Assembly: GCA_027922465.2 (NCBI GenBank)
Contig: BQMF02000232.1
Span: forward strand, 248,001 to 312,000
Source of the DNA: Turritopsis dohrnii
Taxonomy: Eukaryota; Cnidaria; Hydrozoa; Anthoathecata; Oceaniidae
DNA: 64,000 nt
Reading direction: 5' to 3'
In this document: positions 51,179 through 63,700 of the stretch, in pieces
How positions within the stretch are numbered: position 1 is the first letter of the stretch
Layout of the letters: each line of letters opens with the position of its first letter
Notes under the pieces: model-generated
What the model was told of the DNA's origin: nothing
The model's database searches: none
The model's input: the letters and a program-made list of their open reading frames with translations, nothing else
Made by a program: the position numbers and the translations under genes

Positions 51179-51740
51179 TCTATATATACTAATCCGCGTT
51201 GTGCATACCACTTTTATTTTAGAGAGTGTTGTGTTTTTTCTAAATTTACGGTCAAAATCTTCTTAATCGTGGTCATTTTTTCGTTAGACCATTGATAATT
51301 GACGATTAGTATAATTAGCACGCGGCGTGACGTCAGGTTCATTTTAGCATATCACGGGGAATCCTTGCATTGCATCCCCAATCGAACGCGACGTTTTTGG
51401 GGAAATATCTCGAGAACCAATAGGGATAACTGACGTTTCTTAGGGTCAGTGACACGGGTGATGGGGTGACGCAACATTTGGACCTAAATTTTATTTGGTA
51501 CTGCGGCTATGACGTCATTAAAATCTTTGACCGACGATATCTCTGCAACGGTTGGTCGTAGCGAAACGATCCCATACATTTTTTTGATCAGTTTTTCAAG
51601 CTCTACAGCTTGGGTACACTTTCCTTTTCCAATTCCGTAATTAAAATTTTCGTCACGGGGTACACACACGGGAACGCGTCGTATCTTTGCAGATTCTTTT
51701 CTAAATTAAAGTCGTAAAAATTTTTTACGCGAGATACTAG
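51179..51740 (+). mobile_element. Helitron-like unit 1 (562 bp)
   Basis: Starts TCTATATATACTAATCCGCG after an A and ends in CTAG, preceded by a hairpin (CGTAAAAA/TTTTTACG, 51713-51729) and a 7-nt spacer. TC start, CTRR end, 3' hairpin and A/T target are Helitron hallmarks. No Rep/helicase is present. A 61-residue minus ORF (51484-51669) is shared with unit 2. Confidence 0.75.
51484..51669 (-). CDS. Small conserved ORF in Helitron-like unit 1
   Basis: 61 residues, MCVPRDENFNYGIG to VPNKI. Most residues are shared with the ORF in unit 2, including LEKLIKKMYGIVSLRPTV, and it opposes the transposon orientation. I do not recognise it. Similarity of the two proteins could simply reflect similar DNA; whether it is expressed is unknown. 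Confidence 0.3.
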   Translation of the reverse strand: MCVPRDENFNYGIGKGKCTQAVELEKLIKKMYGIVSLRPTVAEISSVKDFNDVIAAVPNKI

Positions 51741-52304
51741 TCTATATATACTAATTCGCGTTGTGTGTCACACTTTTATTTTAGAGAGTGACATATTTAG
51801 TTTAAATTTACGGTCATCGTCCTCTAATGTGCGCGTAAAACCACGTAGAGGCGAGAGACACTTTTTTCACGATCATTCCAAAAGCACGTGGCATCATTTG
51901 ACGTCAGTTTTTTATAATCACGGGGAATCATTGCATTGCATCCCTAATCGAACGCGACGTTTTTGGGGAAATATCTCAAGAACCAATAGGGATAACTGAC
52001 GTTTTTTGGGGTCAGCGATACGCGTGATGGGGTGACGCATCATTTGGGCCTAAACTTTATTTGGTACTGCGGATATGACGTCATTGAAATCTTTGATCAG
52101 CGATATCTCTCTAACGGTTGGTCGTAGCGAAACGATCCCATACATTTTTTTGATCAGTTTTTCGAGATCTACAACATGGTTACATTTTCCGTTTCCAATT
52201 CCTAAATTGAAATTTTCATCACGGGGATCGTTCACGGGAAAGGCGATTTTGACCCATCCTTTTCGAAGTTAAGTTCGGTAAAAAGTTTTTACCCGGGATA
52301 CTAG
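51741..52304 (+). mobile_element. Helitron-like unit 2 (564 bp)
   Basis: Follows unit 1 with no spacer. Starts TCTATATATACTAATTCGCG and ends CTAG after hairpin GGTAAAAA/TTTTTACC. Similar to unit 1 along its length. The minus ORF 52050-52235 (PRDENFN, LEKLIKKMYGIVSLRPTV, DFNDVI) is open in both units although the DNA has diverged. Confidence 0.75.
52050..52235 (-). CDS. Small conserved ORF in Helitron-like unit 2
   Basis: 61 residues, the counterpart of 51484-51669, with the same length and start/stop positions relative to the unit. The differences (for example KGKCTQAVE against NGKCNHVVD) do not open stops. A decayed relative is readable at 24596-24725 (LLKKMYLIV). Unknown function. Confidence 0.3.
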   Translation of the reverse strand: MNDPRDENFNLGIGNGKCNHVVDLEKLIKKMYGIVSLRPTVREISLIKDFNDVISAVPNKV

Positions 52305-54945
52305 TCTTATTATACTAATTCGCAATTGTGTGTCACACTTTTATTTTAGAGAGTGACATATTTGGTTTTTTTTCACGGTCAAATCCTTCTTATTTTTTCC
52401 CTTTTTGTCGTAAAACCACGCCAAACGAGAGTGATTTTTTTGATTTTCCGCGATTAGTATATGCTCCTCCGTTTTGTTATTTTTGGCTTGCGCAGTGGAA
52501 ATCAGCCGAAAAACGTCTTTGGAGGAGTGCGAGCAATGCAATGTTAATCGTTCGAAATTTGTCAACGATCATTTCGTGAGCAAGAAACTTCGCGAAGAAG
52601 ACGTGTTTCTTTTTGTATACGAATATTTTAATTTAAATTTGATTGTTTTAGGCAGCAAATCGACGAAAGAACTGACGAAGAAACACAGGTTTGTATGCAC
52701 GAAGGTATTGTTATTATTATAAAACGTTTTATTATCGTGTTTATTGCTAAAAGAACACGGGTTAGTTGTTTGTTTACAATGAAAAATCATATTTAGATAT
52801 GCAGCAGAAGTGCAGTGAAGTTTATAAAAATTAGCTGCAGAAAGATCGAACGAACAAAAGGTATTATTATAAAACTGTTATTTTTGATTAATAGAAGAAC
52901 AAGTTAAATGTATTTAAATGTTTGTTTACGTTTTAGTTATCAATTTATTGTTAAACTTTTATTGTTATTGTATTTTAGATTTTATTTTAGATTAATAAAA
53001 GAACAGGTATAACCACATGCTTAGGTGAGTTTTTAAACAGATGTTGTTTTTTATATATAGGTTTTTTCAGAGAAAAGCGAAACGAAGAACGAGATGAAGA
53101 AAGTCTATTTTTATTTTACGAGCTGTTTACGTATTTCTTTTTATAGTTATCAAATAGTTATGGGAGTGCAGCAGTAGAGTAGTGTAGATGAAGTTGAAGT
53201 TGTTTAAAAATGGCTGCAGAAAGGATGCTGTTTATTTACATTGGTGAAGAAAATGGTTATACTTCTTTTTTCGGAGAGAAATTGTTTGGAAAAGATATAA
53301 AGTAATATACGTAAGTACATGAGTCAAACGGATTTAGTAAATACAGCGTTAAAAGAGAGTAAAAACAGAGTTAAAACGATCAAATCATTAAGATGCATGT
53401 CCCTCGAGCAGTTAATGATTTGTTTTGGTAACGAAGTTGCTGTTCCTTATTTTATTTAATTCAAAATGGCTCCACAGTTATGAAGTGAAGTTACGAAGAT
53501 AGCATTTTTATGACTTTCACTGTATAAAAATGGTATTGGAATTTCAGTAGAAAGCAAAGTGAAAGTGTATCTTTACAATAGGAAAGTATGCTGGAAAGTT
53601 AATCGAGTGTTATTAATTTGTTTACAGGTATGAAATACAGAAAGTAAAAGAGTTTAGAAGTGTTTGATAATGGCTACAGAACATGATCAATATTGTTTAC
53701 TATCATGATGATGTGAATTGGTATTGAAAGGTAAAGTTAAAATAGTATCTATTTAGTTAAACACAGTTAGTATTAGTGGATACATAAAGGATAAGAGGGA
53801 TGTTTACTGTTGTGTTTTGAATTTTCCAGCAGAGAGGAGCTTTGAACTGGAAATAAAAAATGGCTCCACGAATGTTTTCATATGTTAAAAATTTTTCAGC
53901 TATACTAATTCTGTCATCACGTTTGTGTTTTTAATTATTATTTTTAAGGTTAATACATTTTCAAAGTTTCTTTTACTTTGTTTTGTTTTTCTTTAGATTT
54001 CGTCATAGCATGATTAGGTGTTTTGTATATATTTTTTTAATGTTTTGATCTGTTAAAATAGAAATGAAGCACATGATAGGTTATAATGTCGAGAGGGTTA
54101 CTTAAGATTTACTTACTTAATGACTGTGCAATGAAACTATCTTACAAAAAATAAGTGTTGTTGGCTGTATTTTTCTTAAGTTTATATTTTATCGCGTTTA
54201 TGCATATTTTGTGTTATGGTAATCGTTTTCGTACTATGCCTAGGTATATAACTTTGAATTTATGATTTTATTTGTGACTTTTTATCTTTTGTGTAAATTT
54301 TTCTTCTTATTTATTGTTTTTAGGATAAATACGTACTTGAATTTCCTTTTTTTTTTTGGTTTCTTTTTTTTTTTTTCGGTATTACAATTGAAACATCATT
54401 CTTTTAGGCAATAATAAAAATAGCATAAAGAAATGAAACTCATGGTTTTAATCATGATGTTGATGGTTTTGGGAAGAACTAACTATATCATTTCAAAAAT
54501 TCATTAATGGTTGCAGTCCAGAAGTAACTTTTGAACAAAAGAAAAAGTTGGAAGGTATCATTTTTGTAATGTTATTCAATGTTTGGTTTTGTATGTCTTA
54601 GTAAACGGTTCTGTGTTATATATTGCATATTTTTACATTAAAGTTACTTCTCTTCTGCGTATGAATATATATTCTGAGCCATGTTGCTATTTGTTTCTGT
54701 TTTAAATTTTCTGAATGTAAGAAATGAATTAAAAAATTAATGCCTGAAAAGAAACTTTTGCAAGAGTTAAATTCTGCGACAGAACGCATACTGAACATGG
54801 GTGGCGAGCGACGCCTCCTGGGATGTTTTTGAGTTGCGATTCTATGATTTATTTTTTTGTCACAGGGTACGTACACGGGAATGGTGGATTTGACCTAATG
54901 TTTTCGAAGTTAAGTTCGGTAAAAAGTTTTTACCCGGGATACTAG
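52305..54945 (+). mobile_element. Helitron-like unit 3 (2641 bp) with unrelated interior
   Basis: Starts TCTTATTATACTAATTCGC directly after unit 2 and shares its first 80 bp. It ends with the same hairpin GGTAAAAA/TTTTTACC and CTAG, followed by T. The interior is about 2.3 kb of different, AT-rich DNA with five loose copies of an aatggctgcagaa-like motif (near 52835, 53205, 53465, 53670, 53860) and no recognised protein. This may be captured genomic sequence, which Helitrons are known to carry. Confidence 0.65.
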
Positions 54946-54966
54946 TAATAATAATAATAATAATAA
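54946..54966. repeat. (TAA)n simple repeat
   Basis: Seven TAA units directly after the terminal CTAG of the Helitron-like array. Confidence 0.9.
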
Positions 54967-54984
54967 CTTTTGGGAACGCCCCCT

Positions 54985-55090
54985 CGGGAACGTGTTTATT
55001 GGCTGTGTCCTCTAGATTTATTGCGAGATGAGAGAGGGTCGAAATTATAGCTCGTCGTTCTGATTTCACTCATGAAATCGGGATTACCTT
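54985..55090. repeat. Degraded DIRS terminal repeat
   Basis: cctctagatttattgcgaga, gagggtcg and tagctcgtcg, then atttcactcatgaaatc, match the DIRS right terminal repeat at 50870-50940 in the same orientation, with many changes. It lies 40 bp beyond the Helitron-like array and suggests an older DIRS end here. Confidence 0.7.
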
Positions 55091-57758
55091 ATGACGTAAT
55101 CCTCAAATGTTCACCAAGGTTCTTAATGAACCATTCACATGAATTCACACGAAAAGTCACACGAATCGATATGAGAGAGTCAAAGTGGCCTATAATTTTA
55201 CCTAGCTGCGAGAGACCTATTATAATAAAGATGGTTTAAGAGTTTGATTTGCAAGTTTGTTGATTGGAAGCGTTTATGGAGTAAAATGCGCATTAGCGAC
55301 TTTTCCGACAGTTCGGAGAATAGTTGGTCCATTAAGTCCGGATCCACCATCACATTATTTATTCAAAATTACTTTGGTCACAACGTGATTATCCATTAGG
55401 CTCTGTCGTCCACGTATACCGACGTATTGAGACGACGACTTTACGTTATGTTGCGGCGGAGTGACGACACAAACACTTAGCGTTTTTCACCAAAGAGATG
55501 AATGTGAATATTTATTCCGTTGACAGTGATTAATCTCCAGAGACACTGGTTTGGATTTGATGAAATACATTTCATCTCAACGTGACCGAACAAAACGAGT
55601 CAGTAAAGGTCAAGTTAGTAAAACATAATGGCAGGTGTTATTATTGTTAGAATAGTCAAACAAAGTCAGTCTACAAAATTAAGGAGCGGTTGTTTCCAAG
55701 TAAACAAAATGTAAGAATATTTTATTTTTCAAGTATACAGACACGGTACAAACAGTAGGGAATGTTACGTTGCACTGACATGAGAATATATAGCTGTTCG
55801 TAATATAAACTACTTGCAAATTATCGTGAAAAAAAATCGCAAGAATATAATACTTTTTTCTAGACATCTCCTTAAGGATGAAATCCAAAACAGAACGGAT
55901 TATTTCGACTTCTTGTCTCCTCCTCACAAACCAACATTTCAATTAACAGAAATAAAAACACCAATGAAATATCAAAAATGTCAAGTCAGCAAAGATTATC
56001 CCCCAACCAAACGAATGTGACTCTTGAGAATGCTGACACAATTGCTGCTGACGTAATGATAAAAGGAATTTTGTAGCATTCGCATACAGCTTATTACGGA
56101 TTAGTATCTCAATACTTTACGGCAAAAAAAACTGCTATTTCGAATTGAGGAAAGATTACGTGGTGTCTCATTCTTTCGAGGAAAATTAAGTGACTTTCCA
56201 AAGAAAAGTTTTGAGATACAGAGACAAACAAACTTTAATGATTACAATGAAATCGAGGCTGTTGAGGTGTTTTATGGACCGTGGAAAAATCATGACTTGG
56301 AGGAAAAAGAACGGACGAAGCGATGTGGAAGAGTGTTTGGGATTATCGTCAAAATTTTCTTGAGTTGACAAGTGGAGGAGGGTGTTCGATGTCAAAGTGG
56401 CAGAAATATAAAAATGAGGAAATTGTTGACTATCCTCTATGATGAGAATGGAAGCTGAGCTCAAATGAAACACCATATATAAACATGGTTCCAGAAAAAG
56501 TATATTTGCAGCTTGTCCGCCCCTCAAAATAATAAAAATAAAAATAAGCACATAAAAAATACATATAACCAAGAGCGTGGAAGAGATGCAAGACGCCACA
56601 AGCAACCGATTTAGGATGGCTGACTAGCAAAACCACAAGCTACTAAATATCACAAACAAGAAAAAAAATGATTACGAAATAAACTACCTCCCTCTTATTT
56701 TTCCATGCTAAAAATTTAAGAGAATGTCATATATGTATATATCTACAACAATAAAGAAATCCGAGGGAGAATATCGAGGGAGCATAAACCTGGAAACTGG
56801 TAACCAGCTTCAAGTGACAACAACAACACGTTAAACAGAAAATTCGAACAAGGTGTATAAGGAGTAACGTTTGGAAATTCAATCTATCTTTGAATGAGAA
56901 TTTGATAAAGCGAACATGACGTATCCTCATTAGCCCAGTCCAAGATAACAAAGTTTTCAATAACAATCCGGTAGGTGAGTAAGACGAGTTGAGTAGAGAA
57001 CGCGTGATCTACGATATTATCTACTTATGACGTGATATTAAAATAAATAAAAAAAAATATTTTAAAAAAACGTGAACAAATTATACAGTACTCGTCCGTG
57101 CTAAAACGAAAGTGCATGGTGTAATGCAGGCCTTACGACTAACGACGAGACAAACATGCTTACGTTTAAAAAGGGTTATAAGCGAAACCTTCATTGTCAG
57201 AAAGCAAAGCAGTTGTTCATAACACACTTGGATTTTGATTAACAAGAAATCACACGATTTTGTGAGGAAAAAATAAAGCGAGCATAACAAGAACATAAAA
57301 AATAAACAAAAATACCGATCTAATAAAAAATATACAAGCGGGATTATTTTTCATTCGCATACCTTCGTTAGAGAAATGCCCTTAATAGCGATTTTAATAT
57401 AGACAGAATATAATATATATTGCTTAAATGTTCAACTGCAAGAGCATGATTTCTTTTGGAAATATGTACAGATTTCTTCTTGTAAAATGGAAAACTAAAA
57501 TCGCTCAATAAAATACTAAAAACATTATTACGAAACCTCACTTGAACACATGGTCTTATTCGATTAGACAGAGTACAAAGGGAGATGAAGCTTATCAGAG
57601 GATGTTCTTAGAAGGTGTTTCACCCTACTCGGAGGCAGGGATGGGTGATGAAGTTCTAAGAGAATAGACCATCATTCAAAGTTGGTAGAAGCACGCAAAA
57701 GAAGTCATTCTTAATGATTGATAAAAAAAAAAAGATTAAAACTATGTACAAACGGTTT
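55091..57758. other. Intergenic region, no gene seen
   Basis: AT-rich DNA downstream of the ZMYND11-like gene, with only short, unrelated ORFs. AATAAA on minus overlaps the stop codon at 57759, so the true poly(A) site was not identified. Confidence 0.55.
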
Positions 57759-60700
57759 TTATTTTGGCGGAACTTGCGGTGGTAAATTCGTCGCGAAATT
57801 TTGTCGTTGCTGACACGAACGACAGGTGGACATCATCTCACGTGTGCATTGATAGCGATGCGTGACCCAGTGAACTCTTTGGCAATCAATTGAACAGTAG
57901 TTCGTATTCCAGCAACAGTGATAAAAAGCCTGGAAGAAGATCATTTCGTCATCACTTGAAAAAGTAGAAAAAAGACATAGTTTTTGAGTTATACTTTTTC
58001 GGAGGATAGTATGCAGCGAGGCTAGCTTATTCGCTTATAGATTAAGTCCAAAAGTACTTCTGTCAACCACATATAGCTTTTTTTCTTTGAAGACAGAAAC
58101 GTTATATAGTTACATACCGTCACCTTGTTTGCTAATACCGTTTCTTTAACAATTTTATGCTTATTTCGTTGTTTTTCAGAAACAAAAGTTAAAAATACCG
58201 TAATGCATCGATTAAACGTCCCCTCGAATAGACGCCCCCCCCCCCCTTTTCAGGAGATTTTTAAATAAACGCCCCCCTCTATTAGAGAGGGGCGTTTATT
58301 AGAGACACACTAATTAAGGCATGTAGAACTACTACATTGCATTGTTTCAGCCTCAATGTTTTCATTTTGTATAAATAAAAATATGGAAATTTGCGATAGA
58401 CGCCTTTTTTTTAAAATTTTAAACTAACAGTTGGAAACTTTGTCTTTATTGACGATGATCTTGAAGTTTAATTTTATTTATTTAATTTTATTTTTTATTG
58501 ATGTTTATATTTAGTTTATATTTACGAAAAAGAAGAGTTTCACAAAAATTCAATAGACGCCCCCCCTCTTTTAAACGCCCCCCTCGAATAGACGCCCCCT
58601 AAAAATTCAAAAAATTTAATAAACGCCCCGGGCGTCTAATCGAAGCATTACGGTAATCAAAACCATACTACAGTGTGTCTCAAAATGTCTTATCCACCAA
58701 CTTTCAAGGCGTATATCTCATTACATGTTTTATAAAATATTGTGAATTTTATATCACAAGAAAGAGCTTTTCATGCTGTATCCATTAATATAAAATGTTT
58801 GCCAAAATATTTGTTCTTCGATAAGATATTGAAGAAAAACTCAACGATTTGGCTCAATAAATTCTTAAAAGTCAATTAACTCATTTTACAATGAAGGCCA
58901 TTTGTAAACACAATAAAAAAATTAAAAATTTTATTTGAAATTTCTATGATTAGTTGTTATGGGAAATTGATACGCAAAGCTATACTTAAAGTTTTCTAAA
59001 GGCTTCATCAGCAAAACAAAAGAAAACTAGAAGCCATTAGGCTTGAACAATTTCCGCATCAGCCCTTGAGAAAATTGCTTTAGGCTAATTTTCAAGATAT
59101 CTGAATGACTTATACACTGACTAATAATTTGATACAGTCTGGAATTCATCAAATTACTCCCTTCTTTAATTTATTTAACTTAATCTTGACAGCTTTGCAA
59201 TTCACTATGATGTTTCGGGGCCAGAAAAACAGTTCACCAATACCTTGTGCATGATGTTTATTCATGAAAATTGAAGATTTTTCAAAATTTGGTCCAAATT
59301 TGGCCCAAATTGTCCAATTTTAGAAAATGACTGTCAAATTTGAAATCAGCACCTTTCAATTGTAATACATGCAAAATTTCATGAAAGTTGAAGAACTTTC
59401 GAAATTTGGTCCAAATTTGGCCCAAATTGTCCAATTTTAGTCAATTCTGACGAAATGACTGCCAAATTTGAAATCAGCACCTTTTAATTGTAATCCATGC
59501 AAAATTTCATGAAATTTGAAGAACTTTCGAAATTTGGTCCAAATTTGGCCCAAATTGTCCAATTTTAGTCAAATCTGACAAAATGACTGTCAAATTTGAA
59601 ATCAGCACCTTTCAATTGTAATACATGCAAAATTTCATGAAATTTGAAGAACTTTCGATATTTGGTCCAAATTTGGGCCAAATTGTCCAATTTTAGTTAA
59701 TTCTGACAAAATGACTGTCAAATTTGAAATCAGCACCTTTCAAATGTAATCCATGCAAAATTTCATGAAATATGAAGAACTTTCGAAATTTGGTCCAAAT
59801 TTGGCCCAAATTGTCCAATTTTAGTCAAATCTGACAAAATGATTGCCAGAATTGAAATCAGCACCTTTCAAATGTAATCCATGCAAAGTTTCATGAAATT
59901 TGAAGAACTTTCGATATTTGGTCCAAATTTGGCCCAAACTGTCCAATTTTAGTCAATTCTGACAAAATGATTGCCAGAATTGAAATCAGCACCTTTCAAA
60001 TGTAATCCATGCAAAGTTTCATGAAATTTGAAGAACTTTCGATATTTGGTCCAAATTTGGCCCAAATTGTCCAATTTTAGTCAATTCTGACAAAATGACT
60101 GTCAAATTTGAAATCAGCACCTTTCAATTGTAATCCATGCAAAATTTCATGAAATTTGAAGAACTTTCGAAATTTGGTCCAAATTTGGCCCAAATTGTCC
60201 AATTTTAGTTAATTCTGACAAAATGACTGTCAAATTTGAAATCAGCACCTTTCAAATGTAATCCATGCAAAATTTCATGAAATTTGAAGAACTTTTGAAA
60301 TTTGGTCCAAATTTGGCCCAAATTGTCCAATTTTAGTCAAATCTGACAAAATGATTGCCAGAATTGAAATCAGCACCTTTCAAATGTAATCCATGCAAAA
60401 TTTCATGAAATTTGAAGAACTTTCGATATTTGATCCAAATTTGGCCCAAATTGTCCAATTTTAGTCAATTCTGACAAAATGACTGTCAAATTTGAAATCA
60501 GCACCTTGTCTAAATTTCCCAATTTTAGTCAAATATCTCCTAAGTTTTCCTAGCATAGGTCAGTCATTAACTATTCTGAATAAACAAACAATCCGAAATC
60601 CGAACGGACTTTCCGAAAACAGCAAAAAAGTGTTACATAGATAGATAGATAGATAGAATGTGTAAACCAAACAATTTCCTACGCTTAAAAGCGCGGAAAT

Positions 60701-63700
60701 TGAATTACACCATTGAAAAATTCATTAGTATGTCAGTTAATTGACTTTTAAGAATTCAATGAACCAAATTCAATGACATAAATTCCAATATTCTGTAATT
60801 TAACCCAGATTTTCTGGAGGATTTTCTGAATTCTAATAAAATAGTATATAAATCGCCCAAAAACATTTATCTTTTGACCAGTGCTAAATTAGAGGAATTA
60901 CTTTGAATAAAACAGCAAACATAACACAACCTTTTAGTCTGGATGAAAGAACAAACCCCACAAAATTTGATCAGTACGAAACCAATTTAGTCCTTCACAC
61001 GCTTCACAAAGTAAAACATTTAGTAACCTTAGATACTTCTTTGTGAAGGAGTAAACGGCCACTATACTTCAAAAGAAATGACGTCATTGATAGATTCAAT
61101 TGATCAGAACTCAGTGAAAAAAAACAAACAAAACAACAAACTTCCACAAACCTCTTTCGTGCAGTTTGAGCACCAAGATTTCTTCTTAGCATTCAGCAGT
61201 ACCCTCTCAGTTTCCACTTGAATACGACGCATATTTTCTTGTATAGCTCGCTTGGTCATTTCTTCAGCTTCGATCTTCAGTTTTCGCACCGTATCCTCCA
61301 TTGTTCGTTGGTGTTTCATCTCTGTATCGTTCTTATAACGTTCGAATTTGCGCTGCATTTCTTCTTGGTCTCGTTGCGTCATCAGTTTGACTTTACTGTC
61401 CAGCTGTGATCGTTCTGTTATTAAAAGACGGATCATGTTAAAATGAGATAGGGATAGATCGTTACCAGGCAAATTTGTTTCTAAAATCTTTGCGAAGGAG
61501 TGCATTTCTATAAAAATATACACACTATTTCAATAGAAAATGCTCTTCGACACAGTGACTTTTTGAGGATTTCGCCTACTTGACGTAGATGAAACCATGC
61601 ATGCATTTACATATTTTAGCATTTCACAGCCAATCTGAAACCTTTCATAGCTAACACGAAGGTCTTTCAGCAGTTCAATTTTAGGGATCGTGTTAATGTT
61701 GAAAAATGACGAATACTGGTGTAACGTAAACATGAAAGGATGAACTGAAAATCCATAACACAAGATTTTTTTTTTTTAAATCATTCGCCCCACTCAAGAC
61801 CGAAGCCACTACAAGGAGTGGGCCTACATATCCCGGATGTTCATCAAAGCGTTAATCTCCCCGACTAGCCTTCATTTTCCCCGAAATACATCAGGGAATC
61901 GAGCTAGTTGCAGTACCTCCAGGAGACGTGACTTTTTCAACACCCGACCTCAACGGGGTTTGAACCCTCGATATTGGGTTCCTAAGCTCAATACTTCAAC
62001 CACTAAGCCACTACTGCATATACTATAGATATCTATATAGTACGAATAACAACAACAACAACAACAACAACAACAACGGGATAATTTGAGAAGACAAGCC
62101 CACACACAATTATTCACGTTCACATCTAAAAGAAATATAAGAAACCTTTCTCTAGCGCTTCCTGTACTTTGCCTTCCACCAAATTTCTTTCTTCGGTGAG
62201 TGCTTCACTCAAACGAACTTCAAATTCCAATTCGTTTCGTTTCCTTTCCTCCTCAACGGCCGAATCAATTTCATCCTGTTTCTTGAAAAGAATTTCACTT
62301 CGTATTTTGTCAGTACTAACTTCTTGTCCTTTATCCAATACCTCCTGTAATCTCTTACTCTTTTGACGTTCAGCAGCCAAGTCTAGCCTACTCGACTCAA
62401 CTTCAGCCTGGGCTGACTCATAGTCACTTTTCATCTGATCGTAAGACTTCTCCAACTGGCGAATGCGTTCTTGAAGTTTTTCGATCATCTTGTAATCGTC
62501 AGTCATTTTGATTTGTTTCGCAAACTGCAGGTCTACGTTTTCGTCACTGGAGTTCGAGTTGATTCTATGTAAGTTTTTGTTCATATCGACAGTATTAAGC
62601 GAGTTATCCTTCCCGCCTTTCCCTTTCTGACGTTTAAACTCTAATAGTTTCGCTTCTTGAAGTTCGCGAAACCGTTTTTCCGCTTTTAACTTTCTCGGTT
62701 TCGGCTTTTCGGGCTTTCGGTTTTCATTTTTTCGCGGTCGACCTCGACCCGGTTTTTTCGGAACTTCCGCTTTTCTGTGTTTCTTGTTTTTCTTGTTTTT
62801 CCGTTTCGACGTCGGTTCGTAATCCTCATATTCATCGTTGTCGTCATCGTCGTCGTCGTCGTCGTCTTCCTCTACTTCTTCTTCTTCTTCTTCGTCGTCG
62901 TCGTCTTCATCATCGTCGCTGTCGTTATGTACGCTTTTGATTGGTTTCTTCTTCTTCGACGTAAATGATCTACTTGGATAACTGTTATCGTCGTCGTCTT
63001 CGTCTTCGACATCGTCATTATCGTCGATTTCCTCTTCCGTACCGTTCTCATCGTCGGAGTCACTGCTTTTTGATACCTTAAAAACCAAACAAAGCAATTG
63101 AATGAAAAACCTCGCCATCCAAGACTGAAATAACAAACTTATTACTACAAATAATTGGGAAAACAAGACAAACTATATGCAGTCCCACCTTATTTCTTCC
63201 TTTGGCAAGTAAACGCAAATATGTTTTTAATTCATCCTCAGCTTGTATCAAGGCTTTCGATCGCTTCTTGTTAAGTGGTTTATCGTTTAAATCCCAAATA
63301 TTGCGAAGTTGTACCCAGGCCCTAAACAAACCAACATGCTTTATAAATGCGGTTTTAATTATTTTATCTGCGAAATCAATTTTAGTGAAAAACATTATTT
63401 TCAACGAGTTATAGCTACCCAAATGTAAACAGTACCCAATGAGTCAAATTATAATATAATAATACTGTGGCAAATACTCCATAATAATCAAGAATAATGA
63501 TAATGATACCTTTGATAGGGTGGTCCGAAAAAACGCACATCAAGTTGCGACCCTTCATCATTTTCACGTAACACCTAGATAACAGAAAAAACTAATGGTC
63601 TGTGGTTGTATGATTTGTCAGGAAGATAACAAGGCAGGGCAAAGCAATGTTCAGGACACTGCAAACATCATGAAAAGATATTAGTGAAATATTTGGAAAA

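Noticed and set aside
62777..62968. Valine-rich plus ORF
   Set aside because: Shadow of the acidic repeat of the ZMYND11-like exon.
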